From: Arenicola marina
Lineage: Eukaryota > Annelida > Polychaeta > Arenicolidae
DNA length: 64,000 bases
NCBI GenBank assembly: GCA_964019135.1
Contig: OZ025248.1
Location: 55,483,670 to 55,547,669, forward strand
Reading direction: 5' to 3'
Shown here: in pieces, positions 23,723-34,520 of the stretch
Numbering within the stretch: position 1 is the first letter of the stretch
Layout: the number at the start of each line of letters is the position of its first letter
The notes under the pieces: generated by a model
The model's database searches: none
What the model saw: only the letters and a program-made list of their open reading frames with translations
Told to the model about the DNA's origin: nothing
Program-made: the position numbers and the translations under genes

Positions 23723-24429
23723 AGAATGGCGACGGAACAACTGCCCGTGTAGTTTTCGGGGAGGACTACATTTTTGCAAACGGGCGAACGAGAACCTGCC
23801 CACAAAGCATGATGGATCGCCACCATGATAGGAGCGATAGATTATTCTGTTCCGGGGCTTCATTGGGCGCGAAAAGGCCATTACTTGGGGATTATCGAGT
23901 GCATGGCCCACATGGGTTTGAGTGGACTCGCTACAGGAAGCTGTGAGCAACTCTGCTGCCAACGACCTAAATTATCACAACCAATAACCAAATCAACAAT
24001 TCATCCTTCACATCTCAACGGGCGAAAGATCTCTCACAACTGGCTGTTTATTGGTCTTATACGGTGTGATAAAACAATATTTATTGCGCCTCACCAAGGA
24101 GCGTGAGCTTCAGCTGGGGCGGGTAGGGATGCTAATGGGGAGGGGGGGGGCTAGATGGGGGTAAGCAAACCCGCCAGACGCTCGCCACCTCCTTCCGCCG
24201 CCACCCTGTTGACGACCCCTTGAGCCTCGTCGCCTTTGCAAGGGCAGAATGACGAGAATGGATCGCTACAGCTGCCCCCATCACTATTTGTTTCCCGGTG
24301 GCCCCCTAATTACAGAGGCATTACCCACGGAGACGCTTCCATGGTCACCGTTGGGGTGCGACGTGTATTGGGCGTCAGGGGGCTGAGACTGAGGTGGGGT
24401 GGGGGTTAGGTTGGGAGAGGTGGGGGTTA
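23723..24429. other. Non-coding stretch after copy C
   Basis: No gene was recognised. A G-rich segment lies at about 24120-24160 and a GT/G-rich stretch at 24380-24430. Short open frames on both strands have no family features. Confidence 0.5.
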
Positions 24430-24439
24430 TGGGTGGCCG

Positions 24440-24680
24440 GTTGGCGATCCGGAATAAGGAGGAATCTGAAGAAGAGAAGGAGGAGGATGGAAGGGCGAAG
24501 GCGAGAAATACGTGGAGATGAAGAAGGATGAAAAGGATGAGAAGTGGAGAGGCGAGGATGAGAAGAGGGGGGTGAAGGGGCAGGATGAGAAGAAGAAGGC
24601 GGAGGAAGAGGTGAGAGGACTCAGACAGAGGGTCTGAATCAACGGGGAGGAAGGAAAAGGCGGAAGAGGTGGGTTGAGGG
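24440..24680. repeat. Polypurine tract (GAAGAAGG / GGATGA)
   Basis: About 240 bp of almost pure purine on the + strand made of GAAGGAGGA-like words. The long minus-strand open frame here is only a Ser/Pro-rich shadow. Confidence 0.85.
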
Positions 24681-24689
24681 CAACGACGA

Positions 24690-25366
24690 ACAAAGGCGTA
24701 AAGGCAAGCCTCTGCAGGTGCTGTTTTATTGGCTTATATCATCCCTTATCGCTGACCTTTTCTTTTTTTAATTGATGGAATCTATGAAGCTTCTTCACCT
24801 GATATAACCTTATCTCGCTCGTTGATGTTGAGGATCTGCTGGCCTTCTCCCTTGGGCTATATATTGGTCATATAACATGGGCGAAATCTCGGATGATACA
24901 TTATGTCTGGCCACATCAAGTGCCAGGTCATATATATTTGCGGTCTGCTTTGGATTTCCCGAAAGAGTAAGTCGATAGTTCGTCCAGCATAGTCGTAATC
25001 ATTTGCTTTATCCATATCAGTCTGGCTTTCGCGAATGATAAACTTGCAGGTAAGCAAGCACTTTTTAACAGTAGGCTCTATAAAACCGTATGTAAAATAA
25101 ATGGCTCTGCGCTCTGCTTGACACATGGAAACCACGCATGTTTATGTTGTGTGACCAATAATGTGTGCATGTCACTTGAATAACGGATTGAAAATAGCCC
25201 AAGTTAAGTCGCGACCTTTGATCAGGTAGCGCGGAAGTTTGAGCAATGACGATACTCGGCCTAGGACTTATTCCTTCTTTTTCACACCGTTTCCAATTTT
25301 GCATATGCCCGAATGTTCCTGAGCTATATAATGTTCCATAATAGTAACACATTTGGCTCATCTATA
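24690..25366. other. Non-coding stretch before the pogo-like element
   Basis: Mixed composition. No recognisable coding, RNA or repeat feature was found on either strand. Confidence 0.5.
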
Positions 25367-25368
25367 TA

Positions 25369-26609
25369 CAGTGGAACCCCGCTTTAAGACAACCCCGGTA
25401 ATGTGACTACCCGCCATTAAGACCACTATTTCCCAGTCCCGAATGTTTGCCTATACTTTAACATGGGTCTGAACCCCGCTAATGTGACCACCCCGCTAAT
25501 CCGGCATTAAGACCACCAAGGCCAGACCCAACCAATCAATTTCAATGGAACTCAACCCAGCTAAAGCGACCACCAAAGTTTCGGCGATTTTTTTCGAAAC
25601 AAAGAGTAACAGCTTAATTACGACGCGGTCGCGGGCTCTGTCTTTGTTGTTTGTGACATGTTTATTTTACGGCTTACAGGATGCGGATTAACCTCTTCTC
25701 GACTGATGTACAGTATTGATGGTTCTGTATGCGTGAACATTGATGCGTACAAAGGCATCATCGTAACACACATCGTTATTTGATCTGTTATATCAGAGTC
25801 ACTGCCGCGAGCTCTGTCTTTGTTAGTAACATGTTTATCTTTCAGATTTAACACTGATTGCGCTCAACAGGCATGGTAATAGTAATCAACTACTTGTAAA
25901 CTGGCCAAGCCGTTCGGGTTTAGTGACTTATACCTGGCTTGATTTTAATTGATTCAGAAGGTGTTAACAGTTCAATACCAGAAAATGCGTGTAAAAAGCA
26001 GTGTATTCTTTAGTGTTCTTATCGCTACCATGGCTGGTAATCCTCGTAAACGACCGCGAAATGAGTTATCACTGGCAGAAAAGGTATCCCTGATAGAAAA
26101 GTCGTCAGACAAAAGTCAGCGACAGCTCGCGGGGTTGGTTTCAATTGAAAAAACACAGGTGCAACATATCATCAAGAGAAATGATGAATATGTCGAGGCG
26201 TTTGAATCAAGTGCATCAAACGAGCAAATAGGATCGAATTGTGATGCTATAGACAACGCCATGTGGGAGTGGTTTCAAAAGGCGAGCGCTATGAACTTCC
26301 CGCTATCAGGACTTATGACACAGAAGAAATCACGGGACTTTGCCATCAAACTCGGCTACGACAATTTCAAAGCTTCGAGACTACAATTGTTTTCGTACTA
26401 CATCACCGACATCCACCCCCTCCCCCCCCCCCTACCCTCACTGCATCTCACCGCCTTATTTTTGGCGCGAGATAATTCCATAATCCCTTAATCCCATCGA
26501 TAATAACACTAACTGTTGTTATTGGGCAAGTTTCGCTAATGAGACCACCCCGCTATTGAGACCACTTTTGCTCAGTCCCGTAGGTGGTCTTAATAGCGGG
26601 GTTCCACTG
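25369..26609 (+). mobile_element. pogo/Tigger-type DNA transposon, internally deleted
   Basis: The ends are CAGTGGAACCCCGCT (25369) and its inverse AGCGGGGTTCCACTG (ending 26609), flanked by TA (25367-25368 and 26610-26611), as in the pogo group of Tc1/mariner. Subterminal words such as ACCCCGCTAATGTGACCACC recur on the left (about 25390-25580) and GAGACCACCCCGCTATTGAG on the right. At 1.24 kb it is about half the length of typical complete relatives. The only recognisable coding part is the transposase N-terminus at 26030-26491. The DDE catalytic domain is absent. Confidence 0.92.
26030..26491 (+). CDS. Transposase DNA-binding half (CENP-B-like), DDE domain missing
   Basis: The 153-residue frame starts at ATG 26030, in a good context (ACCATGG). 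An open frame runs 27 codons further upstream, but the family resemblance begins at MAGNPRKRPR. Residues about 11-55 match the CENP-B/Pipsqueak-type helix-turn-helix (LSLAEKVSLIEKS, then RQLAGLV and VQHIIKR). Residues about 72-114 match the second, CENPB-type HTH (MWEWFQKASAMNFPLSGLM, then SRDFAIKLGY and NFKAS). In relatives a linker and a DDE nuclease of about 200 residues follow. Here the similarity stops near residue 114 and the tail is a C-rich low-complexity sequence (IHPLPPPLP). It could not transpose itself. If made, it could still bind element ends. Whether it is expressed cannot be told from sequence. Confidence 0.8.
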   Translation: MAGNPRKRPRNELSLAEKVSLIEKSSDKSQRQLAGLVSIEKTQVQHIIKRNDEYVEAFESSASNEQIGSNCDAIDNAMWEWFQKASAMNFPLSGLMTQKKSRDFAIKLGYDNFKASRLQLFSYYITDIHPLPPPLPSLHLTALFLARDNSIIP

Positions 26610-26611
26610 TA

Positions 26612-27024
26612 CATAGATATATGCTTGAAATGTGCAACATATGGGAACCAAAATGACTAAAAATGCATCGTTAGACATTCGATATTCTCATTGCATTGGT
26701 CATGGGTGGGGCCACCCCATCCCCTGCCACACACACGGCCTCGCGAGGAGCCCCGGGGGTTGATCCACCCTGCCACCCACAGACCATATTTGCCCACCCT
26801 CCCCTTTATCGTCAAGGGATGACCCATTAGGAAGAGGTGACATGGTGTCAAAACAAATAATTCAAATCCAGACCCGGCGCAGGCACGGTTTTGCTGAAAA
26901 ATACCACAAGGCAAAAGAAGCTCGATCATCTGCACTGCTCGCACTCTCTCGTCCGTCAGACTTCATGTATGTACCACCGGCTGATATATAAATGTTAAAG
27001 ATGCATTCGTTTGGCCACAAAAAG
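26612..27024. other. Non-coding stretch
   Basis: About 410 bp between the pogo-like element and the inverted-repeat arm. No gene or RNA was recognised. CGGCCACAAAA-type words are repeated at the right edge (27012-27040). Confidence 0.5.
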
Positions 27025-27564
27025 CGGCCACAAAAGCGGCTACAATAATAGTTGTAGTGCATACCATAGTGTTTTTCTACACGAAAAACCTAAGTATATC
27101 ATTTTCATTTAAAACATTTTCAAGTTTGGGAGGGAAACTATTGCTTTAATGATAGGGAAGATGATTCCCACTATGGGATGGCGGCTAACCCCGTGGGGTC
27201 GCCAAGGCTGATCCTGACACCCACAAGGTCGGGAAGGATTAGGCGTCAGTAAAGGACATGGAAAACACCGCTGACGCGGAGTGGCAAGGGAAAACGTGGC
27301 CCTGTTGTGACCCCAATGCTAAATCCCAGAGGAACATGCCTCGCAGGCCCAACACATGTGACTGTCAGGGATCGGGATTATGTCTCCGTTCCATAATAGG
27401 AATTACTAACGGAGATGCAACTATAGTACATTTGGAGCCAAATTTGCCATATGCCATCATTTCGTTTTCACATCCTGGAGGCTTCGAGATGGAATTATCG
27501 GTTTAATGCTTTTGAGATGCGGTTGGAGATTTGGTTCTGGTTGGTCCCCTAACCATACGGTAAC
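27025..27564 (+). repeat. 0.5-kb repeat, left inverted copy
   Basis: It matches 30100-30604 in inverted orientation from CGGCCACAAAAGCGGC to CCATACGGTAAC. A segment of about 180 bp (27258-27440) appears identical between the copies and contains an open frame beginning MENTADAEWQGK that I do not recognise. This copy holds about 43 extra bases at 27437-27480 bounded by GGA, and lacks about 11 bp found in the other copy. GGCGGCTAACCCCGTGGGGT (27180-27199) and the bases after it can fold into a strong hairpin. The class is unknown and no terminal inverted repeats were seen. Confidence 0.85.
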
Positions 27565-28760
27565 GTTCGGTGAAGGATACCTTGCCTTTGCGAGGCTCAT
27601 AGAATACACCAATGGGACATTTCGTGGGATGCTTACCATCAGCGACCTTAGCGGATCCTATGTGATATCTATATCTATGTAATATAGCTACTACCCGAAG
27701 TTTTCCAGACATATATCCATATTGCGACAAACCGAGGCATTAACCCTACATTATTGCCATGACAAACTCTGGCTACCAGACTCACACACTTAGACGCTCA
27801 TAACCACAGTATTAAAACTATTATGACTGCATCCGTTTTACAACAAACTTAAGATTGCCATAACTATTTTATTTTGACAAACGACAACTATAATCATATC
27901 ATTTCTACGACGAACTCAGACCGTCATAACTACAATCTTGCGAGGGCAGAACTAAGTTGTCCATACGTCTTCAGCATCACATAAAGACGAATATATTGAT
28001 GTCGAGTGGGAAAGGCAATAGTCTCAGAGCAATATATCAGCTGATGTCCGGAGGTCGGTCCGGCGGTCGGTGGCATGGTGGGGATAAATCAAGGCCTGGG
28101 ACTGTGTGCGTGTTTGTGTGTGTGTGTGTGGTAAAGATTGCTGAGGCCAAAGGGTCGATAGACAAACAGAGGGTAGTCACTAAGACAAACCTTGCTCAGT
28201 CCAATTAGTGACGCGTCCAGCGCTTCAATTGGGCACTTGTTGCAACCAACAGCCACAGTGCTGCACCGCTCGTTTAGGAGTGCGGACGAAGGTCAATTCA
28301 TGGTTCTTACACGCCCGCTCTAGGGCGGCCATGTTTGATCGGACTCTTGTGTACCCCTGGCCTTTTTTCCTCGGTCCAGTCACGAACCGCCAACTGAGTA
28401 GACGAGACGGCTCATAACCGCCCCCCCCCCCCCGCCATCTCCCCACGCACACCCACCCCTATGCATCCACCCAGCTCTCCGCCTGCCGTTTGGTCTCTGT
28501 CCAAAGTGCAGTTTCGCGTTCCGCTTGTCCTTGTCAGGAAAACCGCAATTTGCCTGGGCAGTAATGACAGAGAATCGCTATTTTCACATGATATCGCCTT
28601 TGTTAGAGCGTCTCATGTGGCATTTTTATAGCTACATGTTTATAAGGACGTCAGAAGTGAATACCTTATCATGTCAATCTTAGCTTTTAAAGATGAAATA
28701 TAAACATCTGCGCATTGCAGTATTTACTTATGACATAAAAATATCTCGTAAGCAGAACAT
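27565..28760. other. Non-coding stretch between repeats
   Basis: 27730-27960 has diverged units of about 55 bp around GACAAACT...CATAACTA. A TG microsatellite lies at 28107-28130 and a C-run at 28422-28434. The remaining sequence shows no gene or RNA motif on either strand. Confidence 0.5.
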
Positions 28761-28948
28761 GTTAGTGCTAACGCCCGCTTGACGTGTTAAAGCTAATGCC
28801 TACTGGACGCGTTGGGGCTAAGGCCCACTGGACGCGTTAGTGCTAACGCCAACTGGACACTTTAGTCTTGACGCCCACTGGAACACGCCCACTGAACGCG
28901 TTAGTGCTAAGGCCCACTGGACGCGTTAGTGCTAACGCCCACTGAACA
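28761..28948. repeat. 25-bp minisatellite (about 7 units)
   Basis: The unit is close to TTAGTGCTAACGCCCACTGG plus ACGCG. Units are 80-100% alike, with one irregular compound unit near 28870-28895. Confidence 0.9.
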
Positions 28949-29368
28949 CAACATGTACCGTACCGCATTCAGTGGGCGTCAACCCGTAATTACTGAACTG
29001 TTTTCGTGCTTGCCAATGTGGTGAAAACAATTAATCCTGACCTTATATAATCACAGTTGCCACGTACATGCATCCGTAGCAAAGCACCACTTGTCAGCCA
29101 AGGCATGAGCGTGGAGTATGTGGAGGTCTCTGATATGATTGAGTGGTCGATAGTCTGTATAATTCAATGATAAGTATATACCCGTGTCTTCTTACTTGTT
29201 TTGTTGTTGTTGAAATTTTCAATTTGTTCAAGCCTTTGTACTTTTTGCACCGGTAACATCTGTCCGCATATCCTATCATTACCTTATTTTTGCCCGGTGT
29301 TAGTATTGTTATTATAGGTTTTTCTTCTATTTTGATGTTATAAAAGATCACATTCCTGTTGGTCAGGT

Positions 29369-29551
29369 AGCCCGGGTGACAGCGACCCTATAGTCTTAGC
29401 CCGGGTGACAGCGACCCTATAGTCTTAGCCCGGGTGACAGCGACCCTATAGTCTTAGCCCGGGTGACAGCGACCCTATAGTCTTAGCCCGGGTGACAGCG
29501 ACCCTATAGTCTTAGCCCGGGTGACAGCGACCCTATAGTCTTAGCCCGGGT
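29369..29551. repeat. 29-bp tandem repeat, six identical units
   Basis: Six exact copies of a 29-bp unit (AGCCCGGGTGACAGCGACCC followed by TATAGTCTT) plus 9 bp of a seventh. No differences between units were seen, so amplification or homogenisation is very recent. It also holds CCCGGG in every unit. Confidence 0.97.
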
Positions 29552-29889
29552 CAACCATCCTACATGTTTGAATTACGTTTAGATTTTTACATCCAACATT
29601 TACTGTTGTCAAACATGCACATTTATTCGATCGAGACACACTTCCATTCATTGTGTGTGGGATCAGCTAAAATTAATTTCCTTTTTGTTAGTTATGTCCC
29701 GTGCGGGAATTCATTCGAATATAACACATTCATTACATGACGCATGATGCATGACGCATAACACATGACGCAATATGACTCGTTACATGCGTTTCACATT
29801 GCGAGAGTTTTTTCTGTGGAGATGAAATTATTTGTCTTATGCACATGGACAGATAGTCGCATCCCTTAAGAACGAGAGGTTCGGTTGGT

Positions 29890-31975
29890 GATTATTTGAC
29901 AAAAGCACCAAAACTAATTTGCATAAATAAAAAGCAGCTTTCGTCCGATAAATTAGCGAATGCATTTCTATGCAGTAAAGATAGAGACAAATGGACAGAA
30001 GTGAGGAAGATACGTTCGACCAAGTGTAACTTGCCAAACTGCATTGACGACGCTGTAGGAGAACCAGCTGTTAGGCAGGTATTTGGCAAAAAATATCATG
30101 TTACCGTATGGTTAGGGGACCAACCAGAACCAAATCTCCAACCGCATCTCAAAAGCAAGTTACATTTAAACCGATAATTCCATCTCGAAGCCTCCAAATG
30201 TACTATAGTTGCATCTCCGTTAGTAATTCCTATTATGGAACGGAGACATAATCCCGATCCCTGACAGTCACATGTGTTGGGCCTGCGAGGCATGTTCCTC
30301 TGGGATTTAGCATTGGGGTCACAACAGGGCCACGTTTTCCCTTGCCACTCCGCGTCAGCGGTGTTTTCCATGTCATTTACTGACGCCTAATCCTCCCCGA
30401 CCTTGTGGGTGTCAGGATCAGCCTTGGCGACCCCACGGGGTGAGCCGCCATCCCACAGTGGGAATCATCTTCCCTATCATTAAAGCAATAGTTTCCCTCC
30501 CAAACTTGAATTTTTTTTAAATGAAAATGATATACTTAGGTTTTTCGTGTAGAAAAACACTATGGTATGCACTACAACTATTATTGTAGCCGCTTTTGTG
30601 GCCGAAGCTGTTAAACAGAGATGTTGTAAAGGTTTATGTCACTCGAATCATTATCTATGCAAAGAAGATGTATATAACACCATTGGAATGTTGAAGCCCG
30701 GGAAGGGGGATTGTAACCTGGGGCACTCTACATATCATCTGATAAACGGAACCCATACTCTCTACACGCTCATATCGGTTCTTTTCAGGAGTATACTGCG
30801 CCATGCTTTCTCTCCGCCTGGTTTTCTTTTATCGACAAATCCATCAGTGACTCATCGAATTACAGAGGTATTGCAATCAGTAGCGTATTAGGCAAGCTTT
30901 AAATCATATCATTCTGAAGAAAAATGAGCATATATTTAAATCCTGTGACCAACAGTATGGGTTTAAAAAGGGCCATTCTACCTCGCAGTGCACCTTTGTT
31001 TACAAAGAGGTGATACAATACTATATGAATGGTGGAGGTATTAGATGCAACTAAAGCTTTTGATTGTGTAAATTATATAAAACTGTTAAGACTCTTATTG
31101 AAAGGAGGATATGTCCCGTCATTGCCAGTTTTCTTGCAGTGCTGTATACTAATCAGAGTGTGCGCGTGCAATGGGCTAATTTCGTTAGTCCTGCATTTAC
31201 TGTGAGCAACGGCGTTAAACAAGGTGGTGTAATGTCTCCTATTCTGTACTGTGCCTAATGTGCCAAATGATAGAACGACTGAAAAGCTCGGGCCTTGGGT
31301 GCCACATAGGCCATATCTTTGTCGGTGCCTTGGCATATGCAGATGACTTAGTTGTACTTGCCCCAAGCAGACATGCTCTTGAAGCCATGTTAAGCATAGC
31401 AAGTGACTTTGCAAACGAGTATGATATTTAATTCAATCCCAAGAAGAGTCAACTGTTGATATTTATATTACAAAAATTGTTTTGAGGGCATGCTGTTAAT
31501 ATCCCAATAACGACTCTACATTTTGGTAATCTCGTCAACTCTACTAAGGACGATGGAGGTGTGCATAATACCATCAACGCATTCTATCGAAAAGTGAGCG
31601 TCTTTATAGCTCAGTTTAATGTGGCGCATGACGTTAAATATGATTTATTCAAGGTTTTATGTATGTCGGCTTATGGGTGCAAATTATGGGATTTCTCGTC
31701 CACCTTATGGAACTCACTCTAAATTTCTTCCAATTATGTGTAATGACCTGGCTGTTGAAGTACAACTTCACAATAGATTTATTGTTTTCGTAAAAAGTAT
31801 GCTGGTAAGTAAGAACCCTTGCACGAATTTCTGTGCACGGTTGTCCTTAAAGGGAAGTAAATCCAATACAAGTAAGAGTGTTAGTTTTATATCTGACAAA
31901 TATCGTATCAGTAAGTACAACTTTAGTGCTTTATCAGCCAGCCGCTTAAGCTTAAGCCCCCTCAGTCACTCCTCT
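29890..31975 (+). mobile_element. LINE (CR1/jockey group), 5'-truncated and interrupted
   Basis: A non-LTR retrotransposon. 29896-30098 encodes the linker before the reverse transcriptase (KWTEVRKIRSTKCNLPNCID, then GKKYH). A 0.5-kb repeat (30100-30604) is inserted there. Coding resumes with EDVYNTIGMLKPGK, then LDATKAFDCVNYIK (31041-31082), NGVKQGGVMSPIL (31208-31246) and the catalytic box YADDL (31336-31350), followed by the C-terminal part (31530-31960) with YGCKLWDFSS, YGTHSKFLP and SKNPCTNFCARLSLKGSKSN. Several frameshifts and stops make it a fossil: for example, a stop follows NEYDI at about 31429. The endonuclease is missing. CR1/jockey-group assignment rests on the motif pattern; the exact clade is open. 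Confidence 0.88.
30100..30604 (-). repeat. 0.5-kb repeat, right inverted copy, inside the LINE
   Basis: The reverse complement of 27025-27564, and apparently identical over the 180-bp core. It separates the LINE linker (ends about 30098) from the reverse transcriptase part (starts about 30605), so it arrived after the LINE. I see no clear target duplication at its edges. The two copies form an inverted pair with about 2.5 kb between them. Confidence 0.85.
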
Positions 31976-31986
31976 TCTCGTGGCCA

Positions 31987-32284
31987 CTATATTTAGTGGC
32001 CCACCTCTCCCCACAGTCCCTTCCCGTGCTCACCCCCGTTCAGCCCAGTAAAAAAACTCGGGATGCAACTCCGGGTTTGGAACGACTTTTTTTTCGAAAA
32101 AAAAGTCGTTCCAAATCTTTTTCAAAAAAAATAAGCTCGTTCCTAACTTTGTCGTGGGACGAGTTTATTTTTTTTCAAAAAAAAGTCGTTCCAAACCCGG
32201 AGTTGCATCCCGAATTTTTTTACTGGGCTAAACGGGGGTGCGCATGGGAAGGGACTGTGGGAAGAGGTGGGCAACTACATATAG
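31987..32284. mobile_element. Snapback (foldback) element, 298 bp, almost all palindrome
   Basis: The left arm from CTATATTTAGTGGCCCACCT reads as the reverse complement of the right arm ending GGTGGGCAACTACATATAG. The arms stay complementary for over 110 bp, through CCCAGTAAAA and ACTCGGGATGCAACTCCGGG to TTGGAACGAC plus a T-run. Only about 60 bp in the middle, itself made of the same TTCCAAA/T-run words, is unpaired. It lies at the 3' end of the preceding LINE. It is typical of a foldback-type MITE. Confidence 0.9.
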
Positions 32285-33059
32285 TTAGGTATACTTTGCC
32301 GCCCTAACAACCGCTTTTTTCGTCGGTTTCTCTCTTTCCTCGGTGTAGTTACATACATTTTCTCTGAATGTGGCCATCTGAGACTGAAACTTTCTATTTG
32401 TAATGGAAAAAAAAGTTCCATATTCTCCTCACATACACGACTTCGCAATTATACGCCAACTTGGAGAAAACATGACTGGCACAAAGAGTTCTGGGAAATA
32501 TTTTGGTGTTATCTTGATTTTTTTCTATGGAACTTACATCCAGATTACGTAACTTTTCCGTTACATAGATGACAATATCGCATGTTTAGGCATCTACAAA
32601 ATAAGTTGTCATGTGATGACGCCATCGTGACATCCCGCTAAGACCAAAATAATACCCAAAATGCATTGCACATGCAGTGGCGCCTAACAGTGGAATAATC
32701 TGATTTATGATTTGCGAAGCGGTCTATGTTTCGGTAATCCCCTTTCCCGGAGATATCAATCAGCTTAATCCCCAACATACGTTGCATAAATGTGATTGTC
32801 AAATTCGGATGCCATTTTGTTCACCAAAATATGGTATTTTCCTCACCACAAATCGCATAGTTTTCTCTCACTTTCCACACTGCAGTAAGGTGTGCCTCAC
32901 CTCCCCCATTCCTTGGGGAAGAATCGATTATTATGTCCCACTGCTGCATGTGGTTAACCAGCTACGAAATCAGCCACGTGCAATCATGGCAACCTTTGAA
33001 GTCAACCCCGACCGCCGCCAAAATAACAGGAGAGTGTCTACACAGTGATCCGGTCATAG
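32285..33059. other. Non-coding stretch
   Basis: No gene, tRNA box or inverted repeat was recognised. A-runs at 32407-32415 and some T-rich segments occur. Confidence 0.5.
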
Positions 33060-33275
33060 CGTGTATGACTTTTTTTTTAGAAAAAAAAAAATAACTCATT
33101 CCACGTCGAAGTTTGGAACGATTTTTTTTTTTTTTAAAACAATAAGTCGTGCTCCAACAGAATTTGGAATGAGGTAATTTTTTCTGATAAAAAAAAGTCG
33201 TGATCCTTTGTTCCTTAGGCCACCTTGGTGCACACATGAGATAAACCATTCCAAGAGAATTTGGAACGTCTTATT
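33060..33275. repeat. T-tract/GGAACGA repeats related to the snapback element
   Basis: Words of the form TTTGGAACGA followed by long T-runs, and A-runs followed by AGTCGT, occur several times (33063-33085, 33112-33140, 33150-33200, 33257-33275). The same words build the core of 31987-32284. The arrangement is irregular and no clean terminal repeat is seen, so this may be a decayed relative. Confidence 0.5.
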
Positions 33276-33299
33276 TTTTCGCGATGTCCTAAACCGGGC

Positions 33300-34262
33300 A
33301 CCATAGCTCTACATCAGGAAGCTTATGAATATATTGAGAACTGCAACGCACAAAGAGCCTATTACGTCCAGATCCCTAGAAATTGAGAAGGGAAAAAAAT
33401 ATTTCAAGTTCTGTTTAAACTTGGCCAAACACAGAAGCGAAATAAAAACCCGTGTCTCACACTTTGATCTTAATGGAAACAACATCATAACTGATTCAAA
33501 GATGACCCTAGAACAAACAGTGAACAATTCACGAAACTTTACTTTGATATACGAAATGATAGAGGTAATAATAAAGAACGTACGGAATTTCTAAATTACG
33601 AAGTTAAAACATTCTCTAGAGCTGTTTGCCGCCAAGTAATGTTATGGAAAAGTAGACTAAAATGAGATATTTATTCACATTTGTCAAGACTGCCACATTG
33701 CCTTAAAATTGTAGTACCAAACCTAATAGAAAAAGTACTTTTTGATTGTCAAGTTCAGTTGAAAACTATGTGAACTACGTCCCAGATATGTGTGCACTTG
33801 ACCGTTTATTGCATCACTTTGGGGGGATGACGAGCAGACGTTGGACAGATTGCGCTGTCGCAGCTCCAACTAATTCGAGGCAAAACACATATCTTTTATT
33901 TAGGAAATGCAAATCGCAGACCAGATGAGACACTTGGGATATCCGACGCTGTTATATATATTACGGTTCTAATTGCCTACTTAATTATGTAATGACATGA
34001 AACTCATGTCCATGTAGAATCTACATGAGAGATACACTACATGTAAAAATACTTAATTTTAGACAACCCGTTACTTCACAGAAAAATCACAGTGACGAGC
34101 TTGACTATATCATTGTTAAACTACGGCACTGTCCGCGGTTTTATTCAAAAGGTAGATAATGACCTCAATGATCAATATGCTTCGGGATAGCAAAATGGCA
34201 AAACAATTATTCACAAATATGATATTGAAGATGGAGGTTTAACTATGCCTAAGTTATAATTT
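33300..34262 (+). mobile_element. Decayed L1/Tx1-like LINE fragment
   Basis: Three patches resemble the second ORF of L1/Tx1-type LINEs. 33385-33530 gives EKGKKYFKFCLNLAKHR and later DLNGNNIITDSKMTLEQ, like the GEKNTKYF linker before the reverse transcriptase. 33560-33680 gives RNDRGNN and EFLNYEVKTFSRAVCRQ, like the upstream linker, and so seems out of order. 34205-34257 gives HKYDIEDGGLTMPKL, like the conserved C-terminal GGLxMP motif. Frames change and stops are frequent. No catalytic domain survives. The fragment is weak piece by piece but consistent together. Confidence 0.6.
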
Positions 34263-34269
34263 ATATATA

Positions 34270-34520
34270 CAGTCCGACCCCGTTTATCCGACACATGTTA
34301 ATCCGGAAACCCCGCTATCGGACACAGTTCTGTAACGGATTTGCCCAATGCTAATAGCCCTCTTTAATCCGACATTCGCTTTCCGACACCGACACGGCTT
34401 TTCTGCAACCAAAACGGCCAATTTCATTCGTTTATCCGACCAATTGGCCGTGAAGCCGTGCCGTGTTAATTGCTTTCGCCCCATTCTTTTGTATTGATGT
34501 GTCCTGCGGACTGTTAACAT
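34270..34520. mobile_element. Left end of a second pogo-like element
   Basis: After TA (34268-34269) comes CAGTCCGACCCCGTTTATCC, the usual pogo-group CAG start with subterminal repeats: TTAATCCGGAAACCCCGCTA, TTTAATCCGACATTCG and GTTTATCCGACC. Inverted words AACGGCCAATT and AATTGGCCGT follow. No matching right end was found downstream, so this is a solo end or a deletion remnant. Confidence 0.7.

Noticed and set aside
24427-24693. Ser/Pro-rich 88-codon frame
   Set aside because: Reverse-strand reading of a polypurine tract.
28761-29551. CRISPR-like array
   Set aside because: The repeats are directly adjacent with no unique spacers, and the context is eukaryotic.
31073-31414. 113-codon minus-strand frame
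   Set aside because: Antisense shadow of the LINE reverse transcriptase on the + strand.
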